Positions 7,366-16,406 of a stretch of 36,022 bases of DNA are shown piece by piece. This DNA comes from Betaproteobacteria bacterium (lineage in GTDB: Bacteria; Pseudomonadota; Gammaproteobacteria; Burkholderiales; Burkholderiaceae_D). Both the position numbers and the translations under genes were made by a program. Position 1 is the stretch's first letter. The number at the start of each line of letters is the position of its first letter. The notes beneath the pieces were generated by a model. It was not told where the DNA came from. It saw only the letters and a list, made by a program, of their open reading frames with translations, and ran no database searches. Location: the NCBI GenBank assembly GCA_025362735.1, contig JANYFL010000014.1, forward strand, positions 1 to 36,022, given 5' to 3'.

Positions 7366-9621
7366 ATGAACGCCACCCATGAGCACAACTGCTGCAATCA
7401 CGCCAGCGCGTCGACCACAGATATCAAGCCATCATTGGCCGTTGGCGCGGGCGTACTGATCCTGCGCATCGACAATATGGATTGCCCGACCGAAGAAGCG
7501 CTGATCCGCAACAAGTTGTCAGCCATGGACGGCATTACGCAACTGGATTTCAACCTGATACAGCGCAAGCTCACAGTGACCCATACCTTGAGCCAGCCTG
7601 ATGCAATCCAAAAAGCCTTGATTGCCATCAATATGCATGCTGTCCCGGTCGAAACAACATCCGGCCAAGGACAACCGGCTGACGCACCGCCGCCGAATTC
7701 GCACAAAAAATGGTGGCTATTGGGCTTCGGTGCAGTGGCGGCTATACTCGCCGAAGTCATTGCGTGGACCACCGGCACGGACAAATCATGGCCCGTGATC
7801 GTATTGGCCCTCTGTGCGATTGCGGTCAGCGGTACCGGCACGTACCAAAAGGGATGGATCGCACTCAAAAACTTCAACCTGAACATCAATGCGCTGATGA
7901 CGATTGCCGTCACCGGCGCGGTAATGATCGGGCAATGGCCGGAAGCGGCGATGGTGATGGTCCTCTTCACATTAGCGGAGATGATAGAAGCGTTGTCGCT
8001 CGACCGTGCGCGCCATGCCATTCGCGGCTTGATGGCAATGACGCCAGACAAAGCGAATGTCTTGCAACCAGACGGCACATGGCAAGAAATGGATGCCGCA
8101 ACGATTCCCGTGGGAATGATCGCCCGCGTAGCGCCCGGCGAACGTATCCCTCTCGATGGGGAATTGACGAAGGGTCAGTCCGCAGTCAATCAGGCGCCAA
8201 TCACCGGCGAAAGCATGCCTGTCTCGAAATCCATCGGTGATAAAGTCTTTGCGGGCACCATCAATGAAACCGGTTCCTTCGAATATCGCGTCACGGCGGC
8301 GCAAACCGATTCGACGCTGTCGCGGATCATCCACGCGGTCGAAGAAGCGCAAGGTAGCCGCGCACCGACGCAACGCTTTGTCGACAGCTTTGCCAAGATC
8401 TACACACCGATCGTGTTCCTTCTCGCGCTGGGTATTGCCATTGTGCCGCCGCTCGCATTTGGATTGCCATGGATGCTATGGATTTACAAGGCGCTCGTGT
8501 TATTGGTCATCGCCTGTCCGTGCGCTCTGGTGGTATCCACGCCGGTAACTGTCGTAAGCGGTCTGGCCGCAGCGGCCAAAGCGGGTATCCTAATCAAGGG
8601 TGGCGTGTATCTCGAAGAAGGACGCAAGCTGAAGTCACTGGCACTGGACAAGACGGGTACGATCACGCAAGGCAAACCGGTGGTGACCGATTTGGTGGCC
8701 TTGAGCGGCGAACAGAAGGATGGACTGAAGTTGGCGGCAAGCTTAGCGGGGCGCTCCGATCATCCGGTTTCAACTGCGGTCAGCGCCCACTGGGAATCGC
8801 AACCAGATGCGGCCATACTGGATGAGGTCACCGACTTTGAAGCCATTACCGGACGCGGCGTCAAAGGCCGCATCGGCAACCAATGGTATTACTTAGGCAA
8901 CCATCGTCTGGTCGAAGAACTGGGCATCTGCAATGCCACGACCGAGGCGGCATTGAACAAGCTGGAAGCCGCAGGTAAAACAGCAGTGATCATTTGCAGC
9001 GAAACAGCACCGCTCGCCGTGATTGGGGTCGCCGATACCGTTCGCGAAACCAGCCGCCAAGCGATTATCGAGTTGCACGCACTGGGCATCCGCACGTTGA
9101 TGCTCACTGGTGACAATGACCTCACAGCAAAAGCGATTGCCAAAGGCGTCGGCATCGACGATGCGCGCGGCAATCTGCTGCCTGAAGACAAACTTGCCGT
9201 GATCAATGAGGAGCTCTCCCAACACGGAACGGTCGGGATGGTCGGCGACGGCATCAACGATGCGCCGGCCCTCGCCAAATCCAGCATCGGTTTTGCGATG
9301 GGCGCCGCCGGCACGGACACTGCGCTGGAAACGGCGGATGTGGCATTGATGGATGACGATTTACGCAAGATTCCACAGTTCATCCACCTCAGCATCAAGG
9401 CGGCCGGCATTCTGAAACAGAATATCGTGATCGCCTTGAGCATTAAGGCCGTGTTCCTGGTTCTCGCTTTTACGGGGTTGGCAACGCTCTGGATGGCCGT
9501 ATTCGCCGATATGGGCGCAAGCTTGATTGTTGTATTTAATGGTCTTCGTCTGCTTCGGGGCAACTTGTCTTCAAAGATGGTGGGATCTTTGGCTGTACCG
9601 GCAATAGAAGCAGCCCACTGA
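7366..9621 (+). CDS. cadA: Cd/Zn/Pb-exporting P1B-type ATPase
   Basis: A 751-residue heavy-metal ATPase that pumps divalent cations from cytoplasm to periplasm. The start is ATG 7366 with TGAGGA (7355-7360); the earlier in-frame codon at 7303 lies inside the promoter. The N-terminus has a metal-rich lead (HEHNCCNH) and one HMA domain with the DCPTEE variant of the binding motif (Cys40, Glu43, Glu44), typical of CadA/PbrA. Also present are the TGES actuator loop, the membrane CPC motif (Cys384-Pro-Cys386), the phosphorylated Asp428 in DKTGT, and GDGIND. It is first in the plus-strand run leading into czcICBA. Zn, Cd and Pb cannot be separated by sequence alone. Confidence 0.94.
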   Translation: MNATHEHNCCNHASASTTDIKPSLAVGAGVLILRIDNMDCPTEEALIRNKLSAMDGITQLDFNLIQRKLTVTHTLSQPDAIQKALIAINMHAVPVETTSGQGQPADAPPPNSHKKWWLLGFGAVAAILAEVIAWTTGTDKSWPVIVLALCAIAVSGTGTYQKGWIALKNFNLNINALMTIAVTGAVMIGQWPEAAMVMVLFTLAEMIEALSLDRARHAIRGLMAMTPDKANVLQPDGTWQEMDAATIPVGMIARVAPGERIPLDGELTKGQSAVNQAPITGESMPVSKSIGDKVFAGTINETGSFEYRVTAAQTDSTLSRIIHAVEEAQGSRAPTQRFVDSFAKIYTPIVFLLALGIAIVPPLAFGLPWMLWIYKALVLLVIACPCALVVSTPVTVVSGLAAAAKAGILIKGGVYLEEGRKLKSLALDKTGTITQGKPVVTDLVALSGEQKDGLKLAASLAGRSDHPVSTAVSAHWESQPDAAILDEVTDFEAITGRGVKGRIGNQWYYLGNHRLVEELGICNATTEAALNKLEAAGKTAVIICSETAPLAVIGVADTVRETSRQAIIELHALGIRTLMLTGDNDLTAKAIAKGVGIDDARGNLLPEDKLAVINEELSQHGTVGMVGDGINDAPALAKSSIGFAMGAAGTDTALETADVALMDDDLRKIPQFIHLSIKAAGILKQNIVIALSIKAVFLVLAFTGLATLWMAVFADMGASLIVVFNGLRLLRGNLSSKMVGSLAVPAIEAAH

Positions 9622-9638
9622 CGGTTTGATTGACATTC

Positions 9639-9986
9639 ATGAAACGCTTGATCCTTATTCTCCTGTTGGCAATGCTACCGCTCCAGATGTCATGGGCAGC
9701 GGTAGCGGGCTATTGTCAGCATGAAGAAGGCAAGGCAGCACAACATTTCGGGCATCACGAGCATAACCATCACGCGTCCAGCGAGACCGATTCAAGCAAG
9801 AGCAAGTTCGGCGTGAATGACGCCGATTGCGGTTACTGTCACCTCTCTTGCGCAAACATTATTTCGACGCATCAGTCTGAATTTACCGTTTCAAACGCAT
9901 CGACGCCTGTCGAATTCCAGCTTCACCCCTATCCATCCCATATCCCCGATGGCCTTGCAAGGCCCGACCGGCGTCGCGCCATCTAA
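9639..9986 (+). CDS. czcI: CzcI-like secreted His/Cys-rich protein
   Basis: A 115-residue protein with a signal peptide (MKRLILILLLAMLPLQMSWA) and a mature part rich in His and Cys: YCQHEEG, HFGHHEHNHHAS and DCGYCHLSC. This layout matches CzcI, encoded just ahead of czcC in Czc determinants and thought to tune their expression. The start is ATG 9639, giving a clean signal peptide; the in-frame TTG at 9630 adds only three residues. It lies 17 bases after cadA and 91 bases before czcC. Confidence 0.8.
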   Translation: MKRLILILLLAMLPLQMSWAAVAGYCQHEEGKAAQHFGHHEHNHHASSETDSSKSKFGVNDADCGYCHLSCANIISTHQSEFTVSNASTPVEFQLHPYPSHIPDGLARPDRRRAI

Positions 9987-10077
9987 GCCTGGCGGGACCG
10001 TCCTCTTCTTTTCCTGAGCGCACATAGCGCTGTCGCGACCTCTCGCCGAATATCCCCCTACTTTTCTGGAGAATTCG

Positions 10078-11403
10078 ATGCGCCTTTTGATCTTGCCGCT
10101 CAGCGTTGCGGCATTGGTTGTTACCCCTGGTTTTTGTCAAGCCGACGACACCGCAAATAATAAAACGACCGTATCCAGTGATGTCGGCGCTACGCGCAAT
10201 ATCGTCCCCGCCGCACCGATCACACTGGAGCAGGCATGGCAATTCGCCGAAAACGCCAACCCGGCACTACGACAAGCGCAAGCACAACGTGCTGCCGCGG
10301 AAGGCGACGCAGCCGACGCCAATGGATTGCTGTGGAATAACCCGAAACTGTCCGGGGAACGCGTGCGGCGCGACGTGCCGCAAACGGGCATGGCGTCTGA
10401 AAACCGGCGCGAGTGGACCGCCGGTATTGAACAAACCTTCGAAATCGCCGGCCAGCAAGGCTATCGACGCAAGGCAACACAGCAACAGCTACAAGCGCTC
10501 GATGCGTCGATTGAAGATGCCCGACACGAAGTACGCGCAGACGTGGAGCGGCGCTTCGTGCAAGTGCTGTCGTTGCAGGAGCGTATCGCCACTGAGCGCC
10601 AGTCTCTAAAAATTGTCGAGGATACGGCCGCGTCCGTCAAAAAGCGCGTCGCCGCTGGCGAAGACAGTCGGCTCGATGGCAATCTGGCCAGCGTGGAAGC
10701 TGTCAGAGCCCGCAACCAGATCGGCGTGCTGGAGGAACAGTTGATCCAGGCTCGCGTGGATCTGGCGGCCATCTTGCAGCAACCAAGCAATGCGCTTGCA
10801 ACCGTCGTTGGTTCGCTCACCACCCCTGCGCCTGCCTACACGCTGGGAACCTTGCTTGCACGCGCAGCGGGTCGCCCATTGCTACGTGCGCTAGACCATC
10901 GAGAACAAGCCGCCCAAAGCCGTCTTTCTCTGGAACGTGCTGCGCGCTACCCGGACCTGACAGTAGGCTTGGCAACAGGCAGGGAGGGGGCGACCGCTGC
11001 CCGCGAGCGGCTGACCAGCGTGACCGTGTCATTGCCGCTGCCGCTATTTCGGCAAAATGCCGGCGCGATCGGGCGGGCGACAACGGAATTGAGCCAGGCG
11101 CAAATCGAACGGCAAGCCGCAACGCGCAATACCGACAGCAGTGTTGCCGCGCTCTGGCAAAAGCTGCAAAGCCTGACCGCGCGGGTCGACGCATTGCTGC
11201 AAACGGTGCTTCCCGCACTCGAAGAAAATCAGCGCCTGTCGGTGAAGTCCCTGCAAGCCGGTGAAATCGGCCTATTCCAGTTATTGGTGGTGAACCGCCA
11301 GGTGCTCGACGGCCGGCGCGACCTGATCGATGCGCAAACCGAGCTGCGGCTGACACGCATTACGTTGCATCAGGCAGCCGGCTGGACCGACACCACCCAA
11401 TGA
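10078..11403 (+). CDS. czcC: Outer-membrane factor of the Czc efflux system
   Basis: A 441-residue TolC-like outer-membrane channel protein with a signal peptide (MRLLILPLSVAALVVTPGFC) and two long coiled-coil repeats, for example ENANPALRQAQAQRAAAEGD. A second repeat follows from about residue 290. Together with czcB and czcA it forms the tripartite pump moving divalent cations out of the cell. Length is close to CzcC of Cupriavidus. GGAG lies ahead of the ATG. Confidence 0.9.
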   Translation: MRLLILPLSVAALVVTPGFCQADDTANNKTTVSSDVGATRNIVPAAPITLEQAWQFAENANPALRQAQAQRAAAEGDAADANGLLWNNPKLSGERVRRDVPQTGMASENRREWTAGIEQTFEIAGQQGYRRKATQQQLQALDASIEDARHEVRADVERRFVQVLSLQERIATERQSLKIVEDTAASVKKRVAAGEDSRLDGNLASVEAVRARNQIGVLEEQLIQARVDLAAILQQPSNALATVVGSLTTPAPAYTLGTLLARAAGRPLLRALDHREQAAQSRLSLERAARYPDLTVGLATGREGATAARERLTSVTVSLPLPLFRQNAGAIGRATTELSQAQIERQAATRNTDSSVAALWQKLQSLTARVDALLQTVLPALEENQRLSVKSLQAGEIGLFQLLVVNRQVLDGRRDLIDAQTELRLTRITLHQAAGWTDTTQ

Positions 11404-11449
11404 ACACGCAGCTCAATTCTTCCCACACAATTTTAACGGAACCACTTTC

Positions 11450-12673
11450 ATGACTTCATTTCAATCGCACAGCACTTGCGCGCTGATCCTTTCGATGTTG
11501 TTGCTGGCCGGGTGCGGCAAGGACGAACAGCCCAAAAAAGAAGAACCGGCAAAAGCAGCCTCTGCACACGCGCCAAAAGAAACCGCGAAAGGCGCTGCGT
11601 CCGCGTCCGAAGGCGCAGCACACTCGGAGGAGCAAGGTTTAAAGCTATCGGCAGAAGAAATACAAGCCGCCGGCATCAAAACCGCGCCGCTGCAGGAACA
11701 GGAAGTCAATGAGCAAATCACCGTGACAGCGACGATTCAGGCCAACCAGGACAAACTGGCCCGCGTTGCGCCGCGCGTGCCAGGCAGAGTCACCCAAGTG
11801 ATGGCGCACTTGGGTGACAAGGTCAAGCAAGGCCAGCCTCTTGCTCTGGTCGATAGCATTGAAGTTGGCGAAGCGCAATCGGCTTATGCGCAGGCAGCGA
11901 GCGAACATGCGCTGGCAAAAGCGAGCATGGAGCGTGCGGAAAAACTGTACGCCGACCAGATCATTCCGCAAAAGGATTATTTGCGCGTGCGCGCCGATTT
12001 TGAAAAGGCAAAAGCGGTGTTACGTGCCGCCGACGACAAGCGGCAGATGCTCGGCATCGCGGGCCGAAAAGAGTCGGCGTCGGCAGGCGCCTCCGTGTTT
12101 CCGGTGTCTGCCCCGTTTGCCGGCACGATCATCGAAAAGAAAGCGGTGCTTGGGGAACTGGCGCAATCCGACAAAGCGCTGTTCAGCGTCGCGGATCTAT
12201 CGAATGTCTGGATTGAAGCCAACTTGTACGAAAAGGATGTCGGAAAAATGAGAGTTGGCGCCCCGGCATTGGTTACGCTTGCCGCCTATCCCGGCGAGAC
12301 TTTCAAGGGCAAGGTCACCTATATCAGCAGCGTGATGGACAAGGAATCGCGCACCGTCAAGGCGCGCGTCGATGTGCCGAATGCGGATGGCAGGCTCAAG
12401 CTGGAAATGTTCGCCACTGCCGCGATCGCCACGACTGCCGCAGCCAAAGCATTGCTGTTGCCCGAGGAAGCGGTCGTATTGGTTCAAGGCCAATCCACTG
12501 CGTTTATCCACGATGCTGACGGCTTCGAGCCGCGGGCGGTGGATCTCGGCGAAAAACTGCATGGTCAGGTCGTTCTGAAATCCGGTATCAAGCCGGGCGA
12601 GACGGTAGTGACCAAGGGTGCGTATGCGCTGAAAGCCAAGATGCTGAAGTCGCAAATCGGCGACGCACACTAA
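11450..12673 (+). CDS. czcB: Membrane fusion protein of the Czc efflux system, lipoprotein
   Basis: A 407-residue periplasmic adaptor. The N-terminus ends in a lipobox (LLLAGC, Cys22), so the mature protein is probably anchored in the inner membrane by lipid. An Ala/Lys/Glu-rich linker follows, then the barrel-sandwich (lipoyl) half-motif RVPGRVTQVMAHLGDKVKQG. A helical hairpin (about residues 140-190) and a second lipoyl half (PVSAPFAGTIIEKKAVLGEL) come next. The gene lies 46 bases after czcC and 12 before czcA. Confidence 0.9.
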   Translation: MTSFQSHSTCALILSMLLLAGCGKDEQPKKEEPAKAASAHAPKETAKGAASASEGAAHSEEQGLKLSAEEIQAAGIKTAPLQEQEVNEQITVTATIQANQDKLARVAPRVPGRVTQVMAHLGDKVKQGQPLALVDSIEVGEAQSAYAQAASEHALAKASMERAEKLYADQIIPQKDYLRVRADFEKAKAVLRAADDKRQMLGIAGRKESASAGASVFPVSAPFAGTIIEKKAVLGELAQSDKALFSVADLSNVWIEANLYEKDVGKMRVGAPALVTLAAYPGETFKGKVTYISSVMDKESRTVKARVDVPNADGRLKLEMFATAAIATTAAAKALLLPEEAVVLVQGQSTAFIHDADGFEPRAVDLGEKLHGQVVLKSGIKPGETVVTKGAYALKAKMLKSQIGDAH

Positions 12674-12685
12674 AGGAACAGCACC

Positions 12686-15600
12686 GTGCTAAACAAAATA
12701 GTTGAATTATCCCTGCGCTACAAAGTGCTCATTTTGGTGGCGTTCATTATCGTGATTTTGCTGGGCGCTAAAGCGTGGCGGGAATTGCCGGTTGATGCAT
12801 TTCCCGATGTAACGCCCGTGCAGGTGAATATCTATACCGAATCCCCCGGTCTTGCCGCTGAAGACGTGGAAAAACTGCTGACGGCGCCCGTTGAAACGTC
12901 GATGGCGGGACTGGCCGGCGTCGAGGCGATTCGCTCGGTGTCCCTGTTTGGCTTGTCCTATGTCAGCGTCAACTTCAAGGACGATGTCGATATCTACTTC
13001 GCGCGGCGGCTGGTCGGTGAAAAACTGCTGGAAGCAAAGGAGCGTATCCCCCAAGGGTATGGCGAACCGGCCGTGGGACCGAACAGTTCCGGTTTGGGAC
13101 AAGTCTTCTGGTACACCATCGAATCGGCTGACAAGAAGATGTCGACGATGGATCTGCGCACGCTGCAGGACTGGAACGTGCGCCTCAAACTACGAACCGC
13201 ACCTGGCGTCGACGATGTCACTTCGTGGGGCGGCGATGAAAAGCAGTATCAGGTATTGATCAATCCGAACCAGTTGATCAAGTACGGTCTGAGCCTGAAA
13301 ACCGTGATGGAAACACTCACCGCCAATAACCGGCAGGTCGGCGGCCAGTATCTGAATGTCGGACAAGAACAGTATCTGGTACGCGGCCTGGGTCTGGTTG
13401 CCAGCGCAAAGGATATCGGCAATGTAGTGCTCGCCACGCGTGAAGGCACGCCGGTCTATGTGCGGGACGTGGCCGAAGTCAAGGAAGCGCCGTCGTTGCG
13501 TTCTGGCGCGGTCACCAAGGACGGCAAGGAAGTCGTGCTCGGCATGGCATTGCAGCGCATCGGAGAAAACGCCAAAGCCGTAGTACAGGCGGTCAAGAAA
13601 AAAATCGAAATCGCACAGCAGGCGCTGCCGAAAGGCGTGACGATCAACCCGGTGTACGACCGCACCGATCTGGTCGACAAGGCGGTCGGCACTGCCGAAC
13701 GTGCACTGATTGAAGGTTCAATCCTAGTGGCCATCATCCTGTTTCTTTTCCTGGGCGAGATTCGTTCCGCCGTGGTGGTGATCGTCGCCTTGCCGCTGGC
13801 GATGCTGATCAGTTTCATGTTGATGCAGCAATGGGGACTGTCGGCCAACCTGATGTCGCTGGCAGGTCTGGCAGTGGGTATCGGCATGATGGTCGATGGC
13901 GCCGTGGTGATGGTAGAGAACGGCTTTCGCCTACTGTCGCATCAGGCCGGCAAAACCGTCAACAAGACGCACGTCATTCTGGAAGCGGCGCGCGAGGTGA
14001 TGAATCCGGTCGCCTTCGCAATCCTGATCATCATCGTCGTATTCCTGCCGTTGTTTTCGTTGACCGGACTCGAAGGCAAGATGTTCAAGCCGATGGCGCT
14101 CACCATTACCTTTGCGATGATCGGCTCTCTGGTGCTGACGATGACCTTGGTGCCGGTGTTGTCCGCGCTGATCCTGAAACCGAAGGAAGAAAAGGACACT
14201 TTTATCGTTCATTGGGCGAAGAAGCTGTATCTGCCCTTGCTGGATTGGGCGCTGGACAGCAAGAAAAAAGTCATCTCGGGCGCGGTCGTCACGCTGCTCG
14301 CATCGCTGGCGTTGATCCCCTTCCTCGGCAAGGAATTCATGCCGTCGCTGCAGGAAGGCGGAATCATGTTTCGCGTGACCAGCATTCCTTCCACCTCGCT
14401 TGATGAATCCATCCGTATCTCGCAGCAAATCGCGACAACACTAAAAGAATTTCCGCAAACGGCATCCTCGATCGCGATGATCGGACGTGCAGAAAAAGGT
14501 GAAACAGCCGATGTCAATTACATGGAGATTCTGGTTAATCTAAAGTCGGCTGAGTCATGGCCCAAGAAAATCAGTGTGCCGGATTTGGCAAAAGCGATGC
14601 AGGAAAAAGTGGAAAAAGTAGCGCCTTCTTCTGTGATTGCCGCCACCCAACCGATTCAAATGCGCATCGAAGAACTAATCTCAGGTGTGCGTGCGACCTT
14701 GGCTTTGAAAATTTACGGCGAGGATCTGAATATGCTTGACAAGCTCTCCGGGCAAATGAAATCGGTACTTGACAAGGTGCCGGGCGTGGCCGATCTGTCC
14801 CTGGAAGCAAACAAGGGCAAACCGCAACTGGTCATCAAGGTCAACCGGGACGCGGCGGCGCGCTATGGCATCAATGCCGATGAAATCCTGGAAGTGATAC
14901 AGGCTGGCATCGGCGGCAAAGGCGTGTCCACGCTCATCGACGGCACCAAGCGTTTCGATATCTCGGTCTGGCTGGCGCCGGAATTCCGCAACAGCGTGCA
15001 AGCCATCAACAACATCCCCATCCGCAGCCAAAGCGGTGCATTGGTACCACTCAGCAATGTTGCAACGGTGGAGCTGGACGAAGGCTATTCATTCGTGCGG
15101 CGTGAGCAGTTGCAGCGCTACGCAGTGATTCAAATGGATGTACAAGGGCGCGACGTCGACAGCTTTGTGAAAGAAGCCGAAGCAAAGATCCGGCAACAGG
15201 TGAAATTACCCGAGGGCTACGTGATCGAATGGGGCGGCGCATTCGAGAATCAGCAACGGGCGATGACCAAGCTGGCGGTCATCGTGCCGCTGACCATCGG
15301 GCTGATATTCATCTTGCTTTATACCGCCTTCAATTCCCTCACGTACGCAACGCTGATCATTGCCAACGTGCCTTTCGCGACCATCGGCGGTGTGATCGGC
15401 TTGTTCATCACCGGGCAATACCTGTCGGTGCCATCGGCGATTGGTTTCATTGCCGTGTTTGGTGTCGCGATGTTGAATGGCATCGTGCTGGTCACCTTTT
15501 TGAACGAGCAACGCGAACGGGGATTGCCGATACGGGAGGCTGTGCGGCAAGGCGCCGCATTGCGCTTGCGCCCGGTGTTAATGACCGCGTCGATCGCCAT

Positions 15601-15778
15601 TTTTGGTTTAGTGCCGATGCTGCTGTCTTCCGGGGTGGGCGCGGAAACGCAACGACCGCTTGCAACGGTCGTGGTCGGCGGCCTCTTCACATCCACGGCA
15701 TTGACGCTGCTATTGCTGCCGCTACTGTACGAGTGGGTAGAAAACCGCAAGGAGCGCAAAGCCACAAAAGAAATTTGA
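12686..15778 (+). CDS. czcA: HME-RND inner-membrane pump CzcA
   Basis: A 1030-residue RND pump with the usual twelve membrane segments and two large periplasmic loops. It starts at GTG 12686 behind AAAGGA. The transmembrane helix 4 motif reads GIGMMVDGAVVMVEN, placing Asp404 and Glu411 where CzcA has Asp408 and Glu415. The first acidic residue of the classic DFG motif (Asp402 of CzcA) is Gly398 here. Context (cadA, czcI, cadR) argues for Zn, Co or Cd, but the motif departs from the standard Co/Zn/Cd group, so substrate choice is less sure than the family. Confidence 0.9.
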   Translation: MLNKIVELSLRYKVLILVAFIIVILLGAKAWRELPVDAFPDVTPVQVNIYTESPGLAAEDVEKLLTAPVETSMAGLAGVEAIRSVSLFGLSYVSVNFKDDVDIYFARRLVGEKLLEAKERIPQGYGEPAVGPNSSGLGQVFWYTIESADKKMSTMDLRTLQDWNVRLKLRTAPGVDDVTSWGGDEKQYQVLINPNQLIKYGLSLKTVMETLTANNRQVGGQYLNVGQEQYLVRGLGLVASAKDIGNVVLATREGTPVYVRDVAEVKEAPSLRSGAVTKDGKEVVLGMALQRIGENAKAVVQAVKKKIEIAQQALPKGVTINPVYDRTDLVDKAVGTAERALIEGSILVAIILFLFLGEIRSAVVVIVALPLAMLISFMLMQQWGLSANLMSLAGLAVGIGMMVDGAVVMVENGFRLLSHQAGKTVNKTHVILEAAREVMNPVAFAILIIIVVFLPLFSLTGLEGKMFKPMALTITFAMIGSLVLTMTLVPVLSALILKPKEEKDTFIVHWAKKLYLPLLDWALDSKKKVISGAVVTLLASLALIPFLGKEFMPSLQEGGIMFRVTSIPSTSLDESIRISQQIATTLKEFPQTASSIAMIGRAEKGETADVNYMEILVNLKSAESWPKKISVPDLAKAMQEKVEKVAPSSVIAATQPIQMRIEELISGVRATLALKIYGEDLNMLDKLSGQMKSVLDKVPGVADLSLEANKGKPQLVIKVNRDAAARYGINADEILEVIQAGIGGKGVSTLIDGTKRFDISVWLAPEFRNSVQAINNIPIRSQSGALVPLSNVATVELDEGYSFVRREQLQRYAVIQMDVQGRDVDSFVKEAEAKIRQQVKLPEGYVIEWGGAFENQQRAMTKLAVIVPLTIGLIFILLYTAFNSLTYATLIIANVPFATIGGVIGLFITGQYLSVPSAIGFIAVFGVAMLNGIVLVTFLNEQRERGLPIREAVRQGAALRLRPVLMTASIAIFGLVPMLLSSGVGAETQRPLATVVVGGLFTSTALTLLLLPLLYEWVENRKERKATKEI

Positions 15779-15785
15779 TCAACCC

Positions 15786-15812
15786 ATGCGCCGCTCGCGG
15801 TGAGCGGCGCAT
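15786..15812 (+). terminator. Strong hairpin between czcA and the PII-like gene
   Basis: A perfect 11-base-pair stem, ATGCGCCGCTC (15786-15796) with GAGCGGCGCAT (15802-15812), encloses a five-base loop. A pyrimidine-rich TCTCTCTT follows. It starts eight bases after the czcA stop and ends 21 bases before the next gene. It could be a partial terminator or a 3' mRNA stabiliser that sets lower PII expression. The hairpin is seen; the role is inferred. Confidence 0.6.
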
Positions 15813-15833
15813 TCTCTCTTCGAGGAGAACCAC

Positions 15834-16163
15834 ATGAAACAAATCAAGGCATTCATTCATCCGCACCGGATCAACTCCGTCACCGAAGCGCTGCGCGATT
15901 CTGGCTTATGCGACATCAGCAATGGCTCAGGCTGTTATAACTTGACTGTATCCAACGTTCAGCGGCTCATTACCAGCGTCGATCCGTCACAACAACGCTA
16001 TTCGCTGGATCTGGCCGAACCAGTCGTGGCGGAAGCGAAGCTGGAGCTGATCTGCGAAGATGATCTGGCGGATCAATTGGCGGCATTGATCGCGCAAGCC
16101 GGCAAACCAGGGCCAGGCTGGATATTTACGACCGACATTCAGTCCGCAACGAAAATCGGATAA
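15834..16163 (+). CDS. PII-like signalling protein after czcCBA
   Basis: A 109-residue protein with the compact ferredoxin-like pattern of the PII superfamily: start MKQIKAFIHPHRINSVTEAL, a flexible loop region around residues 30-60, then AKLELICEDDLADQLAALI and a C-terminal GPGWIFTTDIQSATKIG. It departs from GlnB/GlnK, with no obvious uridylylation Tyr in a standard T-loop and with two Cys (residues 25 and 34) near DISNGSGCYN. PII-like genes are known next to HME-RND operons. A cytosolic role sensing metal or nucleotide state is an inference. AGGAGA provides a good ribosome site. Confidence 0.7.
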   Translation: MKQIKAFIHPHRINSVTEALRDSGLCDISNGSGCYNLTVSNVQRLITSVDPSQQRYSLDLAEPVVAEAKLELICEDDLADQLAALIAQAGKPGPGWIFTTDIQSATKIG

Positions 16164-16212
16164 TCCTCGGCTTGACCGCGACAGAAAGAACCAAGTACGA
16201 AGGAAAATAACG

Positions 16213-16389
16213 ATGAGCGCAGGACATTCTCATGCTATCCCGAACAATCCGAATGAGCTGGCTGATCGCTTCGACATTCGTCACTCAACCGTTCAACTCG
16301 AAGACGTGCCCTGTGAGCAGGCCAGCGGCGCCCATGTTTTTGCCCCGGCTTCCACCGCCCGCGAGGAAACCTCGTCACACTCGCACTAA
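16213..16389 (+). pseudogene. czcD: Internally deleted czcD remnant (CDF carrier ends only)
   Basis: A 58-residue open frame with a ribosome site (AAGGAAAA). It begins MSAGHSHAIPNN, typical of the His-rich N-terminus of CzcD-like cation diffusion facilitators. It then runs straight into LADRFDIRHSTVQLEDVPCE, typical of the cytoplasmic C-terminal domain of the same family, and ends in HSH. The six membrane helices and zinc sites of a roughly 300-residue CDF protein are missing. The simplest reading is an in-frame internal deletion of czcD. The remaining soluble peptide might still be made, but it cannot transport. Confidence 0.7.
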
Positions 16390-16406
16390 ACGTAATAGGA
16401 AATAAC

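Noticed and set aside
9883..10242. 119-codon minus-strand frame covering the czcI-czcC gap
   Set aside because: Overlaps both genes antisense and has no ribosome site or family resemblance.
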